Positions 1-8,163 of a stretch of DNA of 64,000 nucleotides are shown in pieces. This DNA comes from Pontibacter fetidus (GTDB lineage Bacteria > Bacteroidota > Bacteroidia > Cytophagales > Hymenobacteraceae). Position 1 is the first letter of the stretch. Each line of letters starts with the position of its first letter. A program made the position numbers and the translations under genes. Below the pieces are notes generated by a model. The model did not search any database. It was not told the DNA's origin and worked only from the letters and a program-made list of their open reading frames with translations. The stretch is taken from contig NZ_JAAEAA010000003.1 in the NCBI RefSeq assembly GCF_010119545.1, positions 186,001-250,000 on the forward strand, read 5' to 3'.

Positions 1-593
1 TTGGGCAGGTTGCGGTATGCCTGTATAGTCTCTTCTATTGCAACCATGTTGTCCTGGTCGCCGACGGCTACCTGAACGGGCTGCGGTATGTGCGCAAGTA
101 TAGCTGTAGTTAGTAAAGGCTGGCGGCCAAGCTGCTGCATCATATCTGCGGTTTTATGCATTACCTGTTCCCACAGTTGTGGCGTATGCCGGTCGGCAAG
201 CATGGCTGCAAAACGGGGTACTTTCTCTTTTATCTTTTCAGGGTTCAGGAGCTTTACTTCTTTAACAGCAGCTTCTTCAGACCACGCAAATTTAGTGGCC
301 AGCGTAAAAACGCTCTTAATACGTGTTGGGTGCTGCTGCGCCAGGTATAACCCCACATAACCACCCATACTATAACCAAAAATGTGAGCCTGCTGCAGCT
401 GGTGCTGTTCCATAAAGCTGAGTACATTTTGGGCAAACAGTTCTATACTATAGCCCTGTTCCGGAATAGCCTGCCCGCCATGACCAGCAAAATCTAAGGT
501 ATACACATGGTACGTGCCTGCTAATGCCTGTTGCAGCGCACCAAGGGTAGCCGCTGCGCCCAGCGCCCCATGTAACAGTATTAGGTTCTCCAA
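1..593 (-). CDS. Alpha/beta hydrolase, C-terminus cut by window edge
   Basis: A frame open from about 640 to the window start on the minus strand encodes an alpha/beta hydrolase. Near the N-terminus it has the oxyanion-loop segment LLHGALGA, followed by DFAGHGG and then the nucleophile elbow HIFGYSMGG (Ser nucleophile in G-x-S-x-G). A later stretch reading VAVGDQDNMV fits the acid-loop strand. There is no ATG; I place the start at the TTG at 591-593 because it puts the first beta strand (ENLILLHG) at the usual position. An ATT at 624-626 is an alternative. The C-terminal His lies beyond the window. It is the last of a four-gene minus-strand run with short gaps. Substrate unknown. Confidence 0.8.
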   Translation of the reverse strand, partial: MENLILLHGALGAAATLGALQQALAGTYHVYTLDFAGHGGQAIPEQGYSIELFAQNVLSFMEQHQLQQAHIFGYSMGGYVGLYLAQQHPTRIKSVFTLATKFAWSEEAAVKEVKLLNPEKIKEKVPRFAAMLADRHTPQLWEQVMHKTADMMQQLGRQPLLTTAILAHIPQPVQVAVGDQDNMVAIEETIQAYRNLP

Positions 594-641
594 GGTGTTT
601 AAAGTATAGCCGTTAGTTTCTGTAATGCAAAAAAGCGCAGT

Positions 642-1361
642 TTATTGTTGCACCTGGTAATTATAAACCTGCACTGCCTGCGTAAGCTTATCTTTCTGGA
701 ACAGGTTAATCACGAAATGAGCCCCCACTACACCGGCACCCACATATAACAGCGGCGATAGCTTAACCGAGCCATTAGGCGATTGCTGCGAGTTGATAAC
801 GCCCAGTGCCATAAGCCCTGCACCAACTATAGTAACCCCCGTGCTGATGTATTTTTCGCGTTTGTAGCGTTGTAAAAGCGTTAAGCTGGCAGCATTATCG
901 CCGAGCGCTTCCTGCAGGTTTTCGTGGGTAAACAAGTATAAAGGACCACCATCTTTAGAGAAGTAGTAAATGCGCCGGCGGCTGGTGCGCGGCATACCGT
1001 AACCATAGCCATACGGCGAGTAGCCATAGTTCTCATAGGTAGTGCGCGACGTATAGAATTTTTCGACCCGAGGGCCTTCCAGGATGCGCTTGGCAAATGC
1101 CTCAGAACTGCTGCCTGGCTCTACACGTGCATAGTAGCCGTCTTCGTTCTGGTACGTGCTTACCTGTGCCGGGCTATACTTCAGCGTGTCGTCTACTAAA
1201 AAGTAATTTGATTTAAACAGCGGCGACTTAAACTGTAGTTTGTTGGCTTCTATTACTTCTCCGTTCTGTAGCTTTAAAAAGTAGCGTTGTGTGCGTTGTG
1301 CCGCTGCCTCTGCGCTGGTAAGCAGGCAAAATACAAGCAGCAGGTAAAGTTGTTTTCTCAT
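642..1361 (-). CDS. Exported protein of unknown function
   Basis: 239 residues. The first ~22 are a clear signal peptide (basic MRK, hydrophobic LLLVFCLL, end AEAAAQ). The mature part begins with a stretch on maintaining a polypeptide 'LQNGEVIEANKLQFKS' style that resembles small beta-rich envelope domains, then a Tyr/Gly-rich segment around residues 110-125 (NYGYSPYGYGYG), and near the C-terminus a hydrophobic segment (about 180-215) that could be a membrane anchor. I do not recognise a family. It lies 55 bases downstream of the small membrane protein and 48 bases before the alpha/beta hydrolase on the same strand, so co-transcription is plausible. Likely envelope-located; function unknown. 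Confidence 0.75.
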   Translation of the reverse strand: MRKQLYLLLVFCLLTSAEAAAQRTQRYFLKLQNGEVIEANKLQFKSPLFKSNYFLVDDTLKYSPAQVSTYQNEDGYYARVEPGSSSEAFAKRILEGPRVEKFYTSRTTYENYGYSPYGYGYGMPRTSRRRIYYFSKDGGPLYLFTHENLQEALGDNAASLTLLQRYKREKYISTGVTIVGAGLMALGVINSQQSPNGSVKLSPLLYVGAGVVGAHFVINLFQKDKLTQAVQVYNYQVQQ

Positions 1362-1416
1362 AACATTAAAGTATAAACTATAATCCTTAACGAATATACG
1401 CAGCTATAGTAATATG

Positions 1417-1725
1417 TTAATTAAAAAGCAGGAGAAGCATAACCGGCAAACCGAGCAAAGCCATGTACACCCACCGCATTAGCTGGCCTCTGTGCTTGTT
1501 GGGCACCATGTTGCTTACTACCATAATAGCTATGAGCAGGCTTAGCAGGTATAAAAGTATAAAAACCACAGCTTTAACCCAGTTAGGCACCACTGTGTTT
1601 TCGGCCTGTAGCTGGTTGCTCTCGCCAAGTCCCGACAGCAGGTAGCTCAGCCCCATGTAAACCACTACCTCAAACAGGATAAAGTAAAAAAGCCACACCC
1701 AGAAACTATACTTGCCTTGCTCCAT
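1417..1725 (-). CDS. Small three-segment membrane protein
   Basis: 102 residues with three strongly hydrophobic segments (about 8-32, 49-70 and 84-101) and no obvious soluble domain, so it is an inner-membrane protein of unknown function. Its ATG (1723-1725) shares one base with the stop codon of the upstream acetyltransferase (TAATG arrangement), which implies translational coupling. I recognise no family signature; the assignment as a real gene rests on the overlap, the coherent transmembrane pattern and the lack of a competing frame. Confidence 0.75.
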   Translation of the reverse strand: MEQGKYSFWVWLFYFILFEVVVYMGLSYLLSGLGESNQLQAENTVVPNWVKAVVFILLYLLSLLIAIMVVSNMVPNKHRGQLMRWVYMALLGLPVMLLLLFN

Positions 1726-2153
1726 TACAGTGTTTTGTAAAAATGATAGCCCTTTATATGAAATCCTTCCCTGAAATAAAATTTATGAGCCGCTGCATTG
1801 GTAGCATAGGCATCGAGCATAATGGTTTCGCAGCCTTCCTGTTCAGCTATAGTATGCAACCAATCCGATAGTTGTTTACCCAGCCGCTGCGACCGGTAAT
1901 TTGAGTCCACCACAAAGTTATCTATCTCCAGGTATTTGCCACTGTACAACTTTGTACCTATCCAGAAACCCGATAAGCCAACACACGCATCACCTGTAAA
2001 TACAGCAGCCATGCGGTAGCCGTTCGGCAGCATCTGAAGCAGAAGCTCTTCGTACCGGGCCAGACTCATGGTAGGGTTAAGCTGCTGTATAAGAGCGTGC
2101 TGTGCAAGCATTTCAGGTAGTGTAACAAGCTCTCTTATAGTTGTTTCTGACAT
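1725..2153 (-). CDS. GNAT-family N-acetyltransferase
   Basis: 142 residues, the usual size of a single-domain GNAT. The core is visible: beta4 with a conserved VVDSNYRSQRLGKQL acetyl-CoA pyrophosphate loop (R/Q-x-x-G-x-G/A type, here Q-R-L-G-K-Q) at about residues 80-95, and the C-terminal pattern TNAAAHKFYFREGF typical of acetyltransferases acting on small amines or peptide N-termini. It would transfer acetyl from acetyl-CoA to an unknown amine. First gene of the minus-strand group; overlaps the next gene by one base. The upstream region (2154-2290) carries an AT-rich spacer with divergent orientation to the next gene. Confidence 0.88.
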   Translation of the reverse strand: MSETTIRELVTLPEMLAQHALIQQLNPTMSLARYEELLLQMLPNGYRMAAVFTGDACVGLSGFWIGTKLYSGKYLEIDNFVVDSNYRSQRLGKQLSDWLHTIAEQEGCETIMLDAYATNAAAHKFYFREGFHIKGYHFYKTL

Positions 2154-2293
2154 ATAAGTTGCAAACTGGTATAGTTTATGATTTGTATTAAAAGCAAGGC
2201 AATAGGGTTGCTAATATAACTATATTTAAACGCTAACTATATAGGATTCAGGAGTATAATTATTTTTAGGAATGCCTTGTATATGTATGATAT

Positions 2294-2575
2294 TTGAAAC
2301 AATCTACCCGGTTATACCCGTTTAAAATACCAGATGATAGTAGGGATATGAGATTATTGCGAAATATTGAATTAGATAAATATAATTTTCTTGGAAATAC
2401 AAGTAAGCGGAAGATCTATAGTATCGGCTATGAAGATCTGACGACGCTTATTTATTACCAGGATGCGAAAAGCAAGTTTACCCTGGTAGTTGCTAAAAAA
2501 GACGACCCGCCCCTGATTCTTGAAAAAAAGATATCCAGAGCGGAAGCATTCAGATTAATGAATACCCGGCCTTAA
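2294..2575 (+). CDS. Hypothetical protein, 93 residues
   Basis: A TTG-started frame (2294-2296) encoding a basic, charged 93-residue protein (Lys, Arg and Asp rich; C-terminus SRAEAFRLMNTRP). It has no signal peptide, transmembrane segment or family signature that I recognise. It is supported by the perfect intrinsic terminator that overlaps its stop codon, which implies a transcript ending exactly here, and by lack of a competing frame. Base composition at the 5' end is more AT-rich than that of the neighbours. The non-ATG start is uncertain; an internal ATG (2348) would shorten it by 18 residues. Confidence 0.55.
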   Translation: MKQSTRLYPFKIPDDSRDMRLLRNIELDKYNFLGNTSKRKIYSIGYEDLTTLIYYQDAKSKFTLVVAKKDDPPLILEKKISRAEAFRLMNTRP

Positions 2576-2590
2576 GTGCCGGGTTTTTTT
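2565..2590 (+). terminator. Intrinsic terminator of the 93-aa gene
   Basis: Perfect 6-bp stem CCCGGC/GCCGGG with a 7-base loop, followed by seven T residues. The stop codon of the upstream gene lies within the loop. Confidence 0.85.
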
Positions 2591-2835
2591 ATGATAATTA
2601 AACCAACCTATAGTTCTGGAATTTTAAGCAGTAAAGCGCCCTAACTTATGTCGTTTTATAGTTGTGCCTTTTATAGCTATAGTTTGCCTTTCTAATCCCA
2701 AGCAGTAAGCCTGTTTGCTGATTTTAAAAGCTTGCCTGCTAACCATTTAAACGGAATATTAGGTCTGGATGGCACTATTTTGGCAATTATGGGTTTATAG
2801 TATAAAACTAAAGCCAAAGTAAAAAACAAGTGCCT

Positions 2836-3105
2836 ATGTCTGATCAGGAAATAATGACGGATGTAAACCATGTGCAGCACATGTTCCTGCACGTAGAAAC
2901 CAGCGACTCGATCTGCATCCTGAATGTTGCGGGCCACCCGTATCGCCTGCGCGAGCTGATTTATATGATGGTAAATAATGGTTGCAGGGTATCTCAGACT
3001 ACAGCCGACCAGTACAATACCTTCCCTTACGACCAGGAAACTGTAGAGGTACACGACTACATGACCTCTATTATTAAAGCAAAGTTTATAAAAGAGCAGC
3101 AGTAA
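2836..3105 (+). CDS. Hypothetical protein, 89-91 residues
   Basis: Small soluble protein with an acidic N-terminus (MSDQEIMTDVNHV) and a central segment on the pattern ILNVAGHPYRLRELIYMMVNNG. I do not recognise the family. The ATG at 2836 is preferred to the in-frame GTG at 2830. A stable bidirectional terminator follows 30 bases after its stop and separates it from the convergent Hsp20 gene. The opposite-strand frame over the same bases lacks protein-like composition, so I take the plus-strand reading. Cytoplasmic; role unknown. Confidence 0.6.
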   Translation: MSDQEIMTDVNHVQHMFLHVETSDSICILNVAGHPYRLRELIYMMVNNGCRVSQTTADQYNTFPYDQETVEVHDYMTSIIKAKFIKEQQ

Positions 3106-3133
3106 CTAGAGCAGCACTAACTATAAAAAAGAA

Positions 3134-3162
3134 GGGCTACCAGTTAGGTAGCCCTCTTTTTT
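3134..3162. terminator. Bidirectional terminator between convergent genes
   Basis: Perfect 8-bp stem GGGCTACC/GGTAGCCC with a 5-base loop. It is followed by TCTTTTTT on the plus strand and preceded by an A-run that gives a T-run on the minus strand, so it serves both the 2836 gene and the Hsp20 gene. Confidence 0.88.
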
Positions 3163-3547
3163 ATAGTTGCTTAATTTCAATCTCTTTCGGCCTGATGGCT
3201 GCATTGTGGTAAGGTAACCTTACCTGTATCCGGCCATCCTGGTAAACAGCCTCAATATTGCTGATGTCTACTTGTGGCGGTATTACAAACACGCGGTTAA
3301 ACATAGGCACTGTCAGCTCTTCGTTATCATGGCTATGTAGCAGCGAGTAAATAGTAAGCTGGTTTTTATGTACCATTACCTTAAAAGACTCCGGGCTTAC
3401 GCTGGCAGCCCATACCTGAATTACCGCTCCTTTTCTGTATTTGTCTATAGTTACGTTTGTCTCGCTTATACCGCCTGCAATGGTGTTAAACAGGTTCAGG
3501 TGCTGCGCTACATTCTTCAGGAAATCATTATTATTAATCAGGTTCAT
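3161..3547 (-). CDS. Hsp20/alpha-crystallin family small heat-shock protein
   Basis: About 128 residues forming a single alpha-crystallin-like domain: strand pattern NVTIDKYRKGAVIQVWAASV, then SFKVMVHKNQLTIYS, and the conserved C-terminal segment with FNRVFVIPPQVDISNIEA followed by YQDGRIQVRLP (the usual A-x-x-x-x-G-V-L region is here YQDGRIQVRLP). It ends with a short EIEIKQL tail containing an I-x-I motif as used in oligomer assembly. ATP-independent holdase for unfolding proteins in the cytoplasm. I chose the ATG at 3545-3547 because a strong GGAGGAAGGA purine tract precedes it; a TTG 15 bases upstream is less likely. Somewhat diverged from canonical Hsp20. Confidence 0.82.
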   Translation of the reverse strand: MNLINNNDFLKNVAQHLNLFNTIAGGISETNVTIDKYRKGAVIQVWAASVSPESFKVMVHKNQLTIYSLLHSHDNEELTVPMFNRVFVIPPQVDISNIEAVYQDGRIQVRLPYHNAAIRPKEIEIKQL

Positions 3548-4072
3548 ATCCTTCCTCCTCAAATCTTAATCTTTTAATACTTATACAAACCACGTGCCAT
3601 ACCTTACAAAGCTAATGGTGCTGTAAAGCATTGTCATTATGGCTTGTTAGCGTACAATGTTATCATAATTAAGAGCCATATTGGCAGCATTGCGAAACAA
3701 TATAGTTCAATTTTATTAGAAACTAAACTTGCACCTGATGTTACTTTTATAAATACAATAACAGCTGCATTTTATAGTAAGCTCAGGGATAAAATCTATA
3801 GTTATTCTGGGCAAATCAGTTTTCCCGATTCCCAATCCTATTTCCCAATAATGGAAAAAATGTTTGGTTAGGTTATAACAACTATAGTTGGTTAAAAAGT
3901 TTTAAGGGAATAGTTTATAGTTGATACTTGTAGTTAAGGTGTTGATAATCAATAAGTATAAATTAATATATAGAGAAAAATAGAATTTGAGGAGTTAGAG
4001 AATAGCGCAGCAGTAACTAAAACATGCTGTTGGCACAGTTATTTCATAGTGCGTGGCAGTTAGCAGGTATAT
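3548..4072. other. Intergenic region, AT-rich, divergent promoters expected
   Basis: About 525 bases between the divergent Hsp20 and T9SS-protein genes. A 75-codon frame at 3644-3871 exists, but its composition looks random and no start signal stands out. Several copies of the TATAGTT/AACTATA motif occur (for example near 3776, 3800, 3880 and 3918). Promoters for both flanking genes are expected here but I see no convincing TTG-N20-TAnnTTTG pair. Confidence 0.5.
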
Positions 4073-5791
4073 ATGAAACAACTTTACACTACCCTTCTTA
4101 CATTACTGGTTTTTACTTTTACAGCATCAGCTCAGGTGTTGCTTTACCACGAGAATTTTGTTGAAACTAATGGTAGCATACCAGGCGTCTTTGTAGAGCC
4201 GGCTGGTGCATGGGTGTTTTCAAATGCTGCTCCAACCAGTACATTATCTCAGTCTTCAAAAGGTAATTATGCCAGAACCTCAAACGATGTAACAACCAAT
4301 GAGCGAAGGCTATTTATTGACGTTTCGACGTTGGGCTATAGTGCTGCAACTATAACTTGGGAGCAATTCCGGAATCCATTTAAAACGTCAGGGGCGCTTA
4401 CAGCAGCAGTAGAACTACAGTATAGTATAAACGGTGGTGCAACCCGCACAACTTTTTATACCACCACCAATAACACCAACAACACCTGGAACAAAGTAAA
4501 CAATGGTGCACCAATTGCCTTGCCTGCTGCTATTATGGGCTTGCCAACTGTAAGGCTGTATTGGAGAATAACGTACGCGGCCCAAAATAAGAATGAGACG
4601 GCTTATTACGCTATAGATGACATAACTATAACAGGAACTCCCGAAACCGGCATCTCTACTTTTGACTGGGCCACCCGCCCGCTTGACGAGAACCCTTTTA
4701 CAGTTTCTGGTATAAACGCTGCCACTCCGTACATGGTAGATGGTGTAACCATGCGCTGGTCTTCTTCCCAAAGCGCAGGTGTAGCTTACGAAACGTCTAA
4801 AGTAGACGACAAATCTTATAAAACGAACACCAAATCTTTTACCCTGATCCAGACTGGCGCCTCTTCTACTTCTACTTCAGTAATACAGCTTGACCTTAAC
4901 AAACCGATAGAGGACCTGACCTTTACTATTTTTGATATTGATGTGGCCGCAAACCAGTTCTCCGACAAGTTGGTGATTACAGGATACAATAATGGTACAG
5001 CGGTGCCGCTTGTTAAGAATAAGGTTAAAACAACATCTTATAACCAGTTTGCTTCCTCAACGCTTTCAGGTATCATAGCAAGCGACAATGCATCTAGCGA
5101 AGGCGATGTGACCATAACGTTTTCAAAGGCTGTTACAAAAGTAATTATCCAGTATAGCAACACGGCAACTATTCGTAACGCCAGCGGCCGGCAGGGTATC
5201 GCCATCCATAACCTTACCTGGAGAAAAGAGCAGGTAATTGCGCCGCTTCCGGTTGAGCTGGTATCCTTTAAAGTAGCCAACACAAACGGTACATCGGTGC
5301 TTAGCTGGAGCACAGCTTCTGAAAAGGACAACGAAAAATTTGAGGTAGAACGTAGCGTAGACGGCAAGCATTTCAGTAAGCTGGGTGAGGTTGCTGGCAA
5401 TGGTACAAGCAGCAGAAAGCTAACGTACACCTTTACCGATAAGCGCCCAGCCAGCGGCAAGAACTACTACCGCCTGCGCCAGGTTGACTTTGATGGTACA
5501 TTTGCTTACTCTAAAACAGTTACTGTAAACTTTGCTGCACCTAAAACCGGCGAAGCCATTGCGCAGGTTTACCCAACTATGGCTACCACCCAGGTAACTA
5601 TAGGTTTAACTATAGCAGCCGGCCCCTCAGACATAACCATACAGGATGCAGCCGGTCGAACTATAGCCCGTTATGCACAAGTAACAGAAAGGGAGCAGCT
5701 TGTACCGGTTCAGGGCTTACAGGCAGGTATTTACTTTGTTACCGTAACCAACGGCCAGGTGCGCGAAACATATCGTTTCCTTAAGAAATAA
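4073..5791 (+). CDS. Secreted protein with T9SS type A sorting domain
   Basis: 572 residues. Residues 1-20 are a Sec signal peptide ending TASAQ. The N-terminal two thirds are Thr/Ser/Asn-rich beta-sandwich-like sequence with an ending of the form YYAIDDITITGTPE, common in galactose-binding-like or PEP-CTERM-like surface domains. Around residue 395 the segment PLPVELVSFKVA starts a fibronectin-like module (SWSTASEKDNEKFEVERS ... NYYRLRQVDFDG) that normally precedes the sorting signal. The last ~75 residues (YPTMATTQVTIG ... LQAGIYFVTVTNGQ) form a type A T9SS C-terminal domain. Expected to cross the outer membrane by T9SS and be surface-attached or released. No catalytic motif seen; function unknown. 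Monocistronic, with its own terminator. Confidence 0.85.
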   Translation: MKQLYTTLLTLLVFTFTASAQVLLYHENFVETNGSIPGVFVEPAGAWVFSNAAPTSTLSQSSKGNYARTSNDVTTNERRLFIDVSTLGYSAATITWEQFRNPFKTSGALTAAVELQYSINGGATRTTFYTTTNNTNNTWNKVNNGAPIALPAAIMGLPTVRLYWRITYAAQNKNETAYYAIDDITITGTPETGISTFDWATRPLDENPFTVSGINAATPYMVDGVTMRWSSSQSAGVAYETSKVDDKSYKTNTKSFTLIQTGASSTSTSVIQLDLNKPIEDLTFTIFDIDVAANQFSDKLVITGYNNGTAVPLVKNKVKTTSYNQFASSTLSGIIASDNASSEGDVTITFSKAVTKVIIQYSNTATIRNASGRQGIAIHNLTWRKEQVIAPLPVELVSFKVANTNGTSVLSWSTASEKDNEKFEVERSVDGKHFSKLGEVAGNGTSSRKLTYTFTDKRPASGKNYYRLRQVDFDGTFAYSKTVTVNFAAPKTGEAIAQVYPTMATTQVTIGLTIAAGPSDITIQDAAGRTIARYAQVTEREQLVPVQGLQAGIYFVTVTNGQVRETYRFLKK

Positions 5792-5830
5792 GAAATCATC
5801 CAGAAACTAATCTATTCTATATATGGAAAG

Positions 5831-5857
5831 CCCAGGTTATTTTAGCCTGGGTTTTTT
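5831..5857 (+). terminator. Intrinsic terminator after T9SS protein gene
   Basis: Stem CCCAGG/CCTGGG, loop TTATTTTAG, then six T residues, 40 bases after the stop codon. Confidence 0.82.
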
Positions 5858-6033
5858 GTTCCGGTTAGTTTGTGTGTTGTGGTTGTCGGCAGCACCGTGC
5901 CCTTCCCCCTAAAGGTAAACCTGTTCTGCCGTAGCCTTATATGTTAGCAACTAACCGCATAACTTGTTTACCCGTAAAAGTTTTTAATTTCCCTGATTTA
6001 CGCCATGTAGCCAGGTATAGCCCGATTTAAACG

Positions 6034-6456
6034 ATGATACATACTTATTTCGAAAACGACGCTGCAAAAATAACTTTTGATGATGAGCTGCTGCTGGGGA
6101 GGTTAGTAGCACGTGGTTTTTTGAGTGGCCAATAGTTTCGGGAGGTAATTATAGCTGCGCTTAACGTACTTGAAGAGCATAAACCTCTTAGGTGGGTGGC
6201 TGATAATCGCAAACTAAGAGCCATACGGCAGGCTGACCAGGACTGGTTTTCCGAAACTGTCTTTCCGCGCCTGGCCGTTAGTTCTATCAGGCGCAATGCA
6301 ACTATAGTTTCGGAAGATGTTTTTAATAAAATGGCTGTAGAGCAACTGTTAGAGCGCGCCGGAGACCTGGGTGATATGCTGTTAAAAGATTTTGAGAACG
6401 AAGAAGATGCGCTTTCCTGGGTTTGCGAACCGATTAGTATGCAAAAGCTGGGTTAG
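6034..6456 (+). pseudogene. SpoIIAA/STAS-like protein broken by in-frame amber codon
   Basis: Reading from the ATG at 6034 gives 33 sensible codons, then a TAG at 6133-6135, then 107 more codons in the same frame to a TAG at 6454-6456; total length 141 codons. The conceptual product lines up end to end with the intact 139-residue gene at 20498-20917: both have a KI-x-F/V-x-D N-terminal strand, an F-R/Q-x-E/V region right after the break, a central D-W (QADQDWF versus PETKDWL) and a C-terminal D-F-x-x-E-E-x-A-x-x-W (NEEDALSWV versus SEEEAVRWL). The stop aligns with a Gln of the paralogue, consistent with CAG to TAG. Downstream restart could still yield a fragment. Family placement as STAS/SpoIIAA-like is by overall look and is moderate. 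Confidence 0.7.
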
Positions 6457-6598
6457 TTACACTATAGTTTGTTCGGTTTTAATGCCTGGCCGTTCCTCCC
6501 TTAAAATTATGTTACCTTATAGTTGGCTGCAAACAAGCTGTTGGCGTATTATGTGTGCGCACCTGTAGTTTGCGCACTTAATGCATAACTATAAAACT

Positions 6599-7240
6599 AT
6601 GAAACGAACAGCACTTTGTATGGCATGTGCCATAACTATGGCTTTTACGGCCTGCAATAACGTAGACGAAAAAACTGAAGCTACTCATGATGAAGCTACT
6701 GAAGCAACCGCTGACACCGCTGTAGCTTTCGAAAACGAAAACTCTCCTGACTCTGCAGCGGATGGAACTATAGTTGACATAGATGCCAGTGGCGACGCCG
6801 ACTGGAATAACCTGGACGCAGACCTGCCAACCGTAGACTGGCCCGAATTTAAAGATACCGATGTAGATGTGCGCAGCAACGACAAGTATAGCGTATATGC
6901 CTTAGGCGAAAACGTATTATTTGATACCGACAAAGCAACCATCAGGAAAAGTGCCGAAGCCAACCTGCAAAAGATAAGTGCCTCTATAGCACAGCGCAGC
7001 AAAGATGCCCCAATACGAGTGTATGGTTACACCGATGCCAAAGGCAGCGCCGGATACAACGAAGGCTTAGCCAAACAACGTGCCGAAGCTGTAAAGAACT
7101 GGTTAGTTAAGAACGGTAACATAGATGCATCACGTATTTCTGTTCACCCGGTTGGAGAGGCTAAGCCAGTAAGATCTAATGCAACAGCTGCAGGCCGCCA
7201 GCAAAACCGCCGTGTAGAAATTGCCGTGCGTAATAGCTAA
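6599..7240 (+). CDS. OmpA-family lipoprotein
   Basis: 213 residues from the ATG at 6599 (an in-frame ATG 18 bases upstream would add MHNYKT and is less natural for a signal peptide). The signal peptide ends in a lipobox-like TMAFTAC, so the protein is probably lipidated at that Cys. A 60-residue acidic, Ala/Thr/Asp-rich linker follows. The C-terminal ~110 residues are an OmpA/Pal peptidoglycan-binding domain: NVLFDTDKATIRKSA (strand with F-D-x-x-K), VYGYTDAKGSAGYNEGLAKQRA (the G-x-T-D-x-x-G motif and L-x-x-x-R) and the closing GRQQNRRVEI. Role: tethering the outer membrane to peptidoglycan. Single gene with its own terminator. Confidence 0.9.
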   Translation: MKRTALCMACAITMAFTACNNVDEKTEATHDEATEATADTAVAFENENSPDSAADGTIVDIDASGDADWNNLDADLPTVDWPEFKDTDVDVRSNDKYSVYALGENVLFDTDKATIRKSAEANLQKISASIAQRSKDAPIRVYGYTDAKGSAGYNEGLAKQRAEAVKNWLVKNGNIDASRISVHPVGEAKPVRSNATAAGRQQNRRVEIAVRNS

Positions 7241-7266
7241 GCAAGTATAAAGAGTATAGCTTGCAA

Positions 7267-7304
7267 AAAGGCACTTGGGAGATGTCTTGGGTGCCTTTTA
7301 TTTT
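7267..7304 (+). terminator. Terminator after OmpA lipoprotein gene
   Basis: 8-bp stem AAAGGCAC/GTGCCTTT with a 16-base loop followed by TTTATTTTAT. Confidence 0.75.
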
Positions 7305-7311
7305 ATAGCTC

Positions 7312-7350
7312 AGACGCTAGTAGGAGCTGCGCACGGTGCTAGCGTCTTTT
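7312..7350. repeat. Hairpin AGACGCTAG/CTAGCGTCT
   Basis: Perfect 9-bp inverted repeat (7312-7320 and 7339-7347) with an 18-base loop, followed by TTTT. It comes just after the OmpA terminator, so it may be a second terminator or a dispersed hairpin element. Confidence 0.55.
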
Positions 7351-7415
7351 ATAGTTCGTCGTATTCAACAAGGGGAACTATACTTGCAAAGTCGGCTGCA
7401 TTTTTTTTGCCCGCC

Positions 7416-7439
7416 GCTGTTGGTGTTTTCTCCAACAGC
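7416..7439 (+). repeat. REP-like hairpin, left of RAYT
   Basis: Perfect 8-bp stem GCTGTTGG/CCAACAGC with loop TGTTTTCT, preceded by GCCC. It shares the GTTGGTGTTTTC-CCAAC core with the two hairpins on the other side of the transposase gene. Confidence 0.75.
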
Positions 7440-7452
7440 ACTTCTGAAGAAT

Positions 7453-7971
7453 TTAATCTAAATAATGCGTTAAGAAGCCGAAGTTATCTTTGTTGTTATG
7501 ATAAAATTTGGCAGAAGAGTAAGAATAATCCTCAGGTAGAGCAGCTAATTGCCACTTCTCCTGAATTGGGTTATTATGTATATAAGCTAGCTTTTGCTCC
7601 GTAACAGCAACCGAATAGCAGTAGATTGAAAGTGGATTGCGCTCCCATAGTTGATATTGTCGGTCTTTCGCATTTACCCGGAATTTTTCCAATACTAGTG
7701 GGTGGTTTTTAACTAAATCATACTTTATCAGCTGTGCCGTATACTTTAGAAAATCCCGCTGTACATCTTCCCGCTTGTATGGTTCCTCCATTTTCCAGAG
7801 TAAGTGCAGGTGGTTTGGCATGATTACGAAAGCATAAACTTTTACCCGTTTCTGCTCTACCAGATAGCGTAAGCTATTGATGATGATTTGTTTATACTTG
7901 TCAGGCTTTAGCAGGTGCTTCCATTCAAGTATAGTAGCTGTAAAGAAGGCAATATGCTGTTGCTCATGCAT
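7453..7971 (-). CDS. REP-associated tyrosine transposase (RAYT, Y1/HUH family)
   Basis: 172 residues with the TnpA_REP hallmarks: the metal-binding HUH motif in MPNHLHLLW (His54 and His56) and the catalytic Tyr in the helix EQKLAYIHNNPI (Tyr130), followed by the typical Y-S-x-S-S-A segment near the C-terminus. Such single-strand transposases nick and join REP hairpins and are usually single-copy domesticated genes rather than parts of a cut-and-paste IS. Here the gene is bracketed by three hairpins with a shared core (7416-7439 on one side, 8058-8081 and 8164-8185 on the other). The gene is full length and unbroken, starting at the ATG at 7969-7971, so activity is possible. Plus-strand reading over the same region has no protein-like features. 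Confidence 0.9.
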   Translation of the reverse strand: MHEQQHIAFFTATILEWKHLLKPDKYKQIIINSLRYLVEQKRVKVYAFVIMPNHLHLLWKMEEPYKREDVQRDFLKYTAQLIKYDLVKNHPLVLEKFRVNAKDRQYQLWERNPLSIYCYSVAVTEQKLAYIHNNPIQEKWQLAALPEDYSYSSAKFYHNNKDNFGFLTHYLD

Positions 7972-8057
7972 CTGCTAACATACTGCTAAATATACTTTGG
8001 TGTTGTTTGGCTCTTCCCTGCTTTATTTGATGCTTTTTTCCCTCTATGCCGCTTGCC

Positions 8058-8081
8058 GTTGTTGGTGTTTTCACCAACAAC
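8058..8081 (+). repeat. REP-like hairpin, upstream of RAYT (copy 2)
   Basis: Perfect 10-bp stem GTTGTTGGTG/CACCAACAAC with a TTTT loop, same orientation as the copy at 7416 and preceded by TTGCC. Confidence 0.8.
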
Positions 8082-8163
8082 CACTATAGGGTAGCTTATG
8101 GGACCAACCTATATTTCCTGAGGTGCGGAGTTTGTATGGCTTAGCTTCGTTGCTGGCGTTTAT

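Noticed and set aside
254-436. 60-codon minus-strand frame near the left edge
   Set aside because: It is a shadow in another frame of the alpha/beta hydrolase at 1-593, which shows the full set of hydrolase motifs.
2692-3054. 120-codon minus-strand frame opposite the 2836-3105 gene
   Set aside because: It lacks domain features; the plus-strand frame is followed by a proper terminator.
3644-3871. 75-codon plus-strand frame in the Hsp20-T9SS spacer
   Set aside because: Composition and lack of a start signal make it look like chance in AT-rich DNA.
7275-7604. Plus-strand frame over the end of the RAYT gene
   Set aside because: It overlaps the RAYT gene and the REP hairpin and has no protein-like features.
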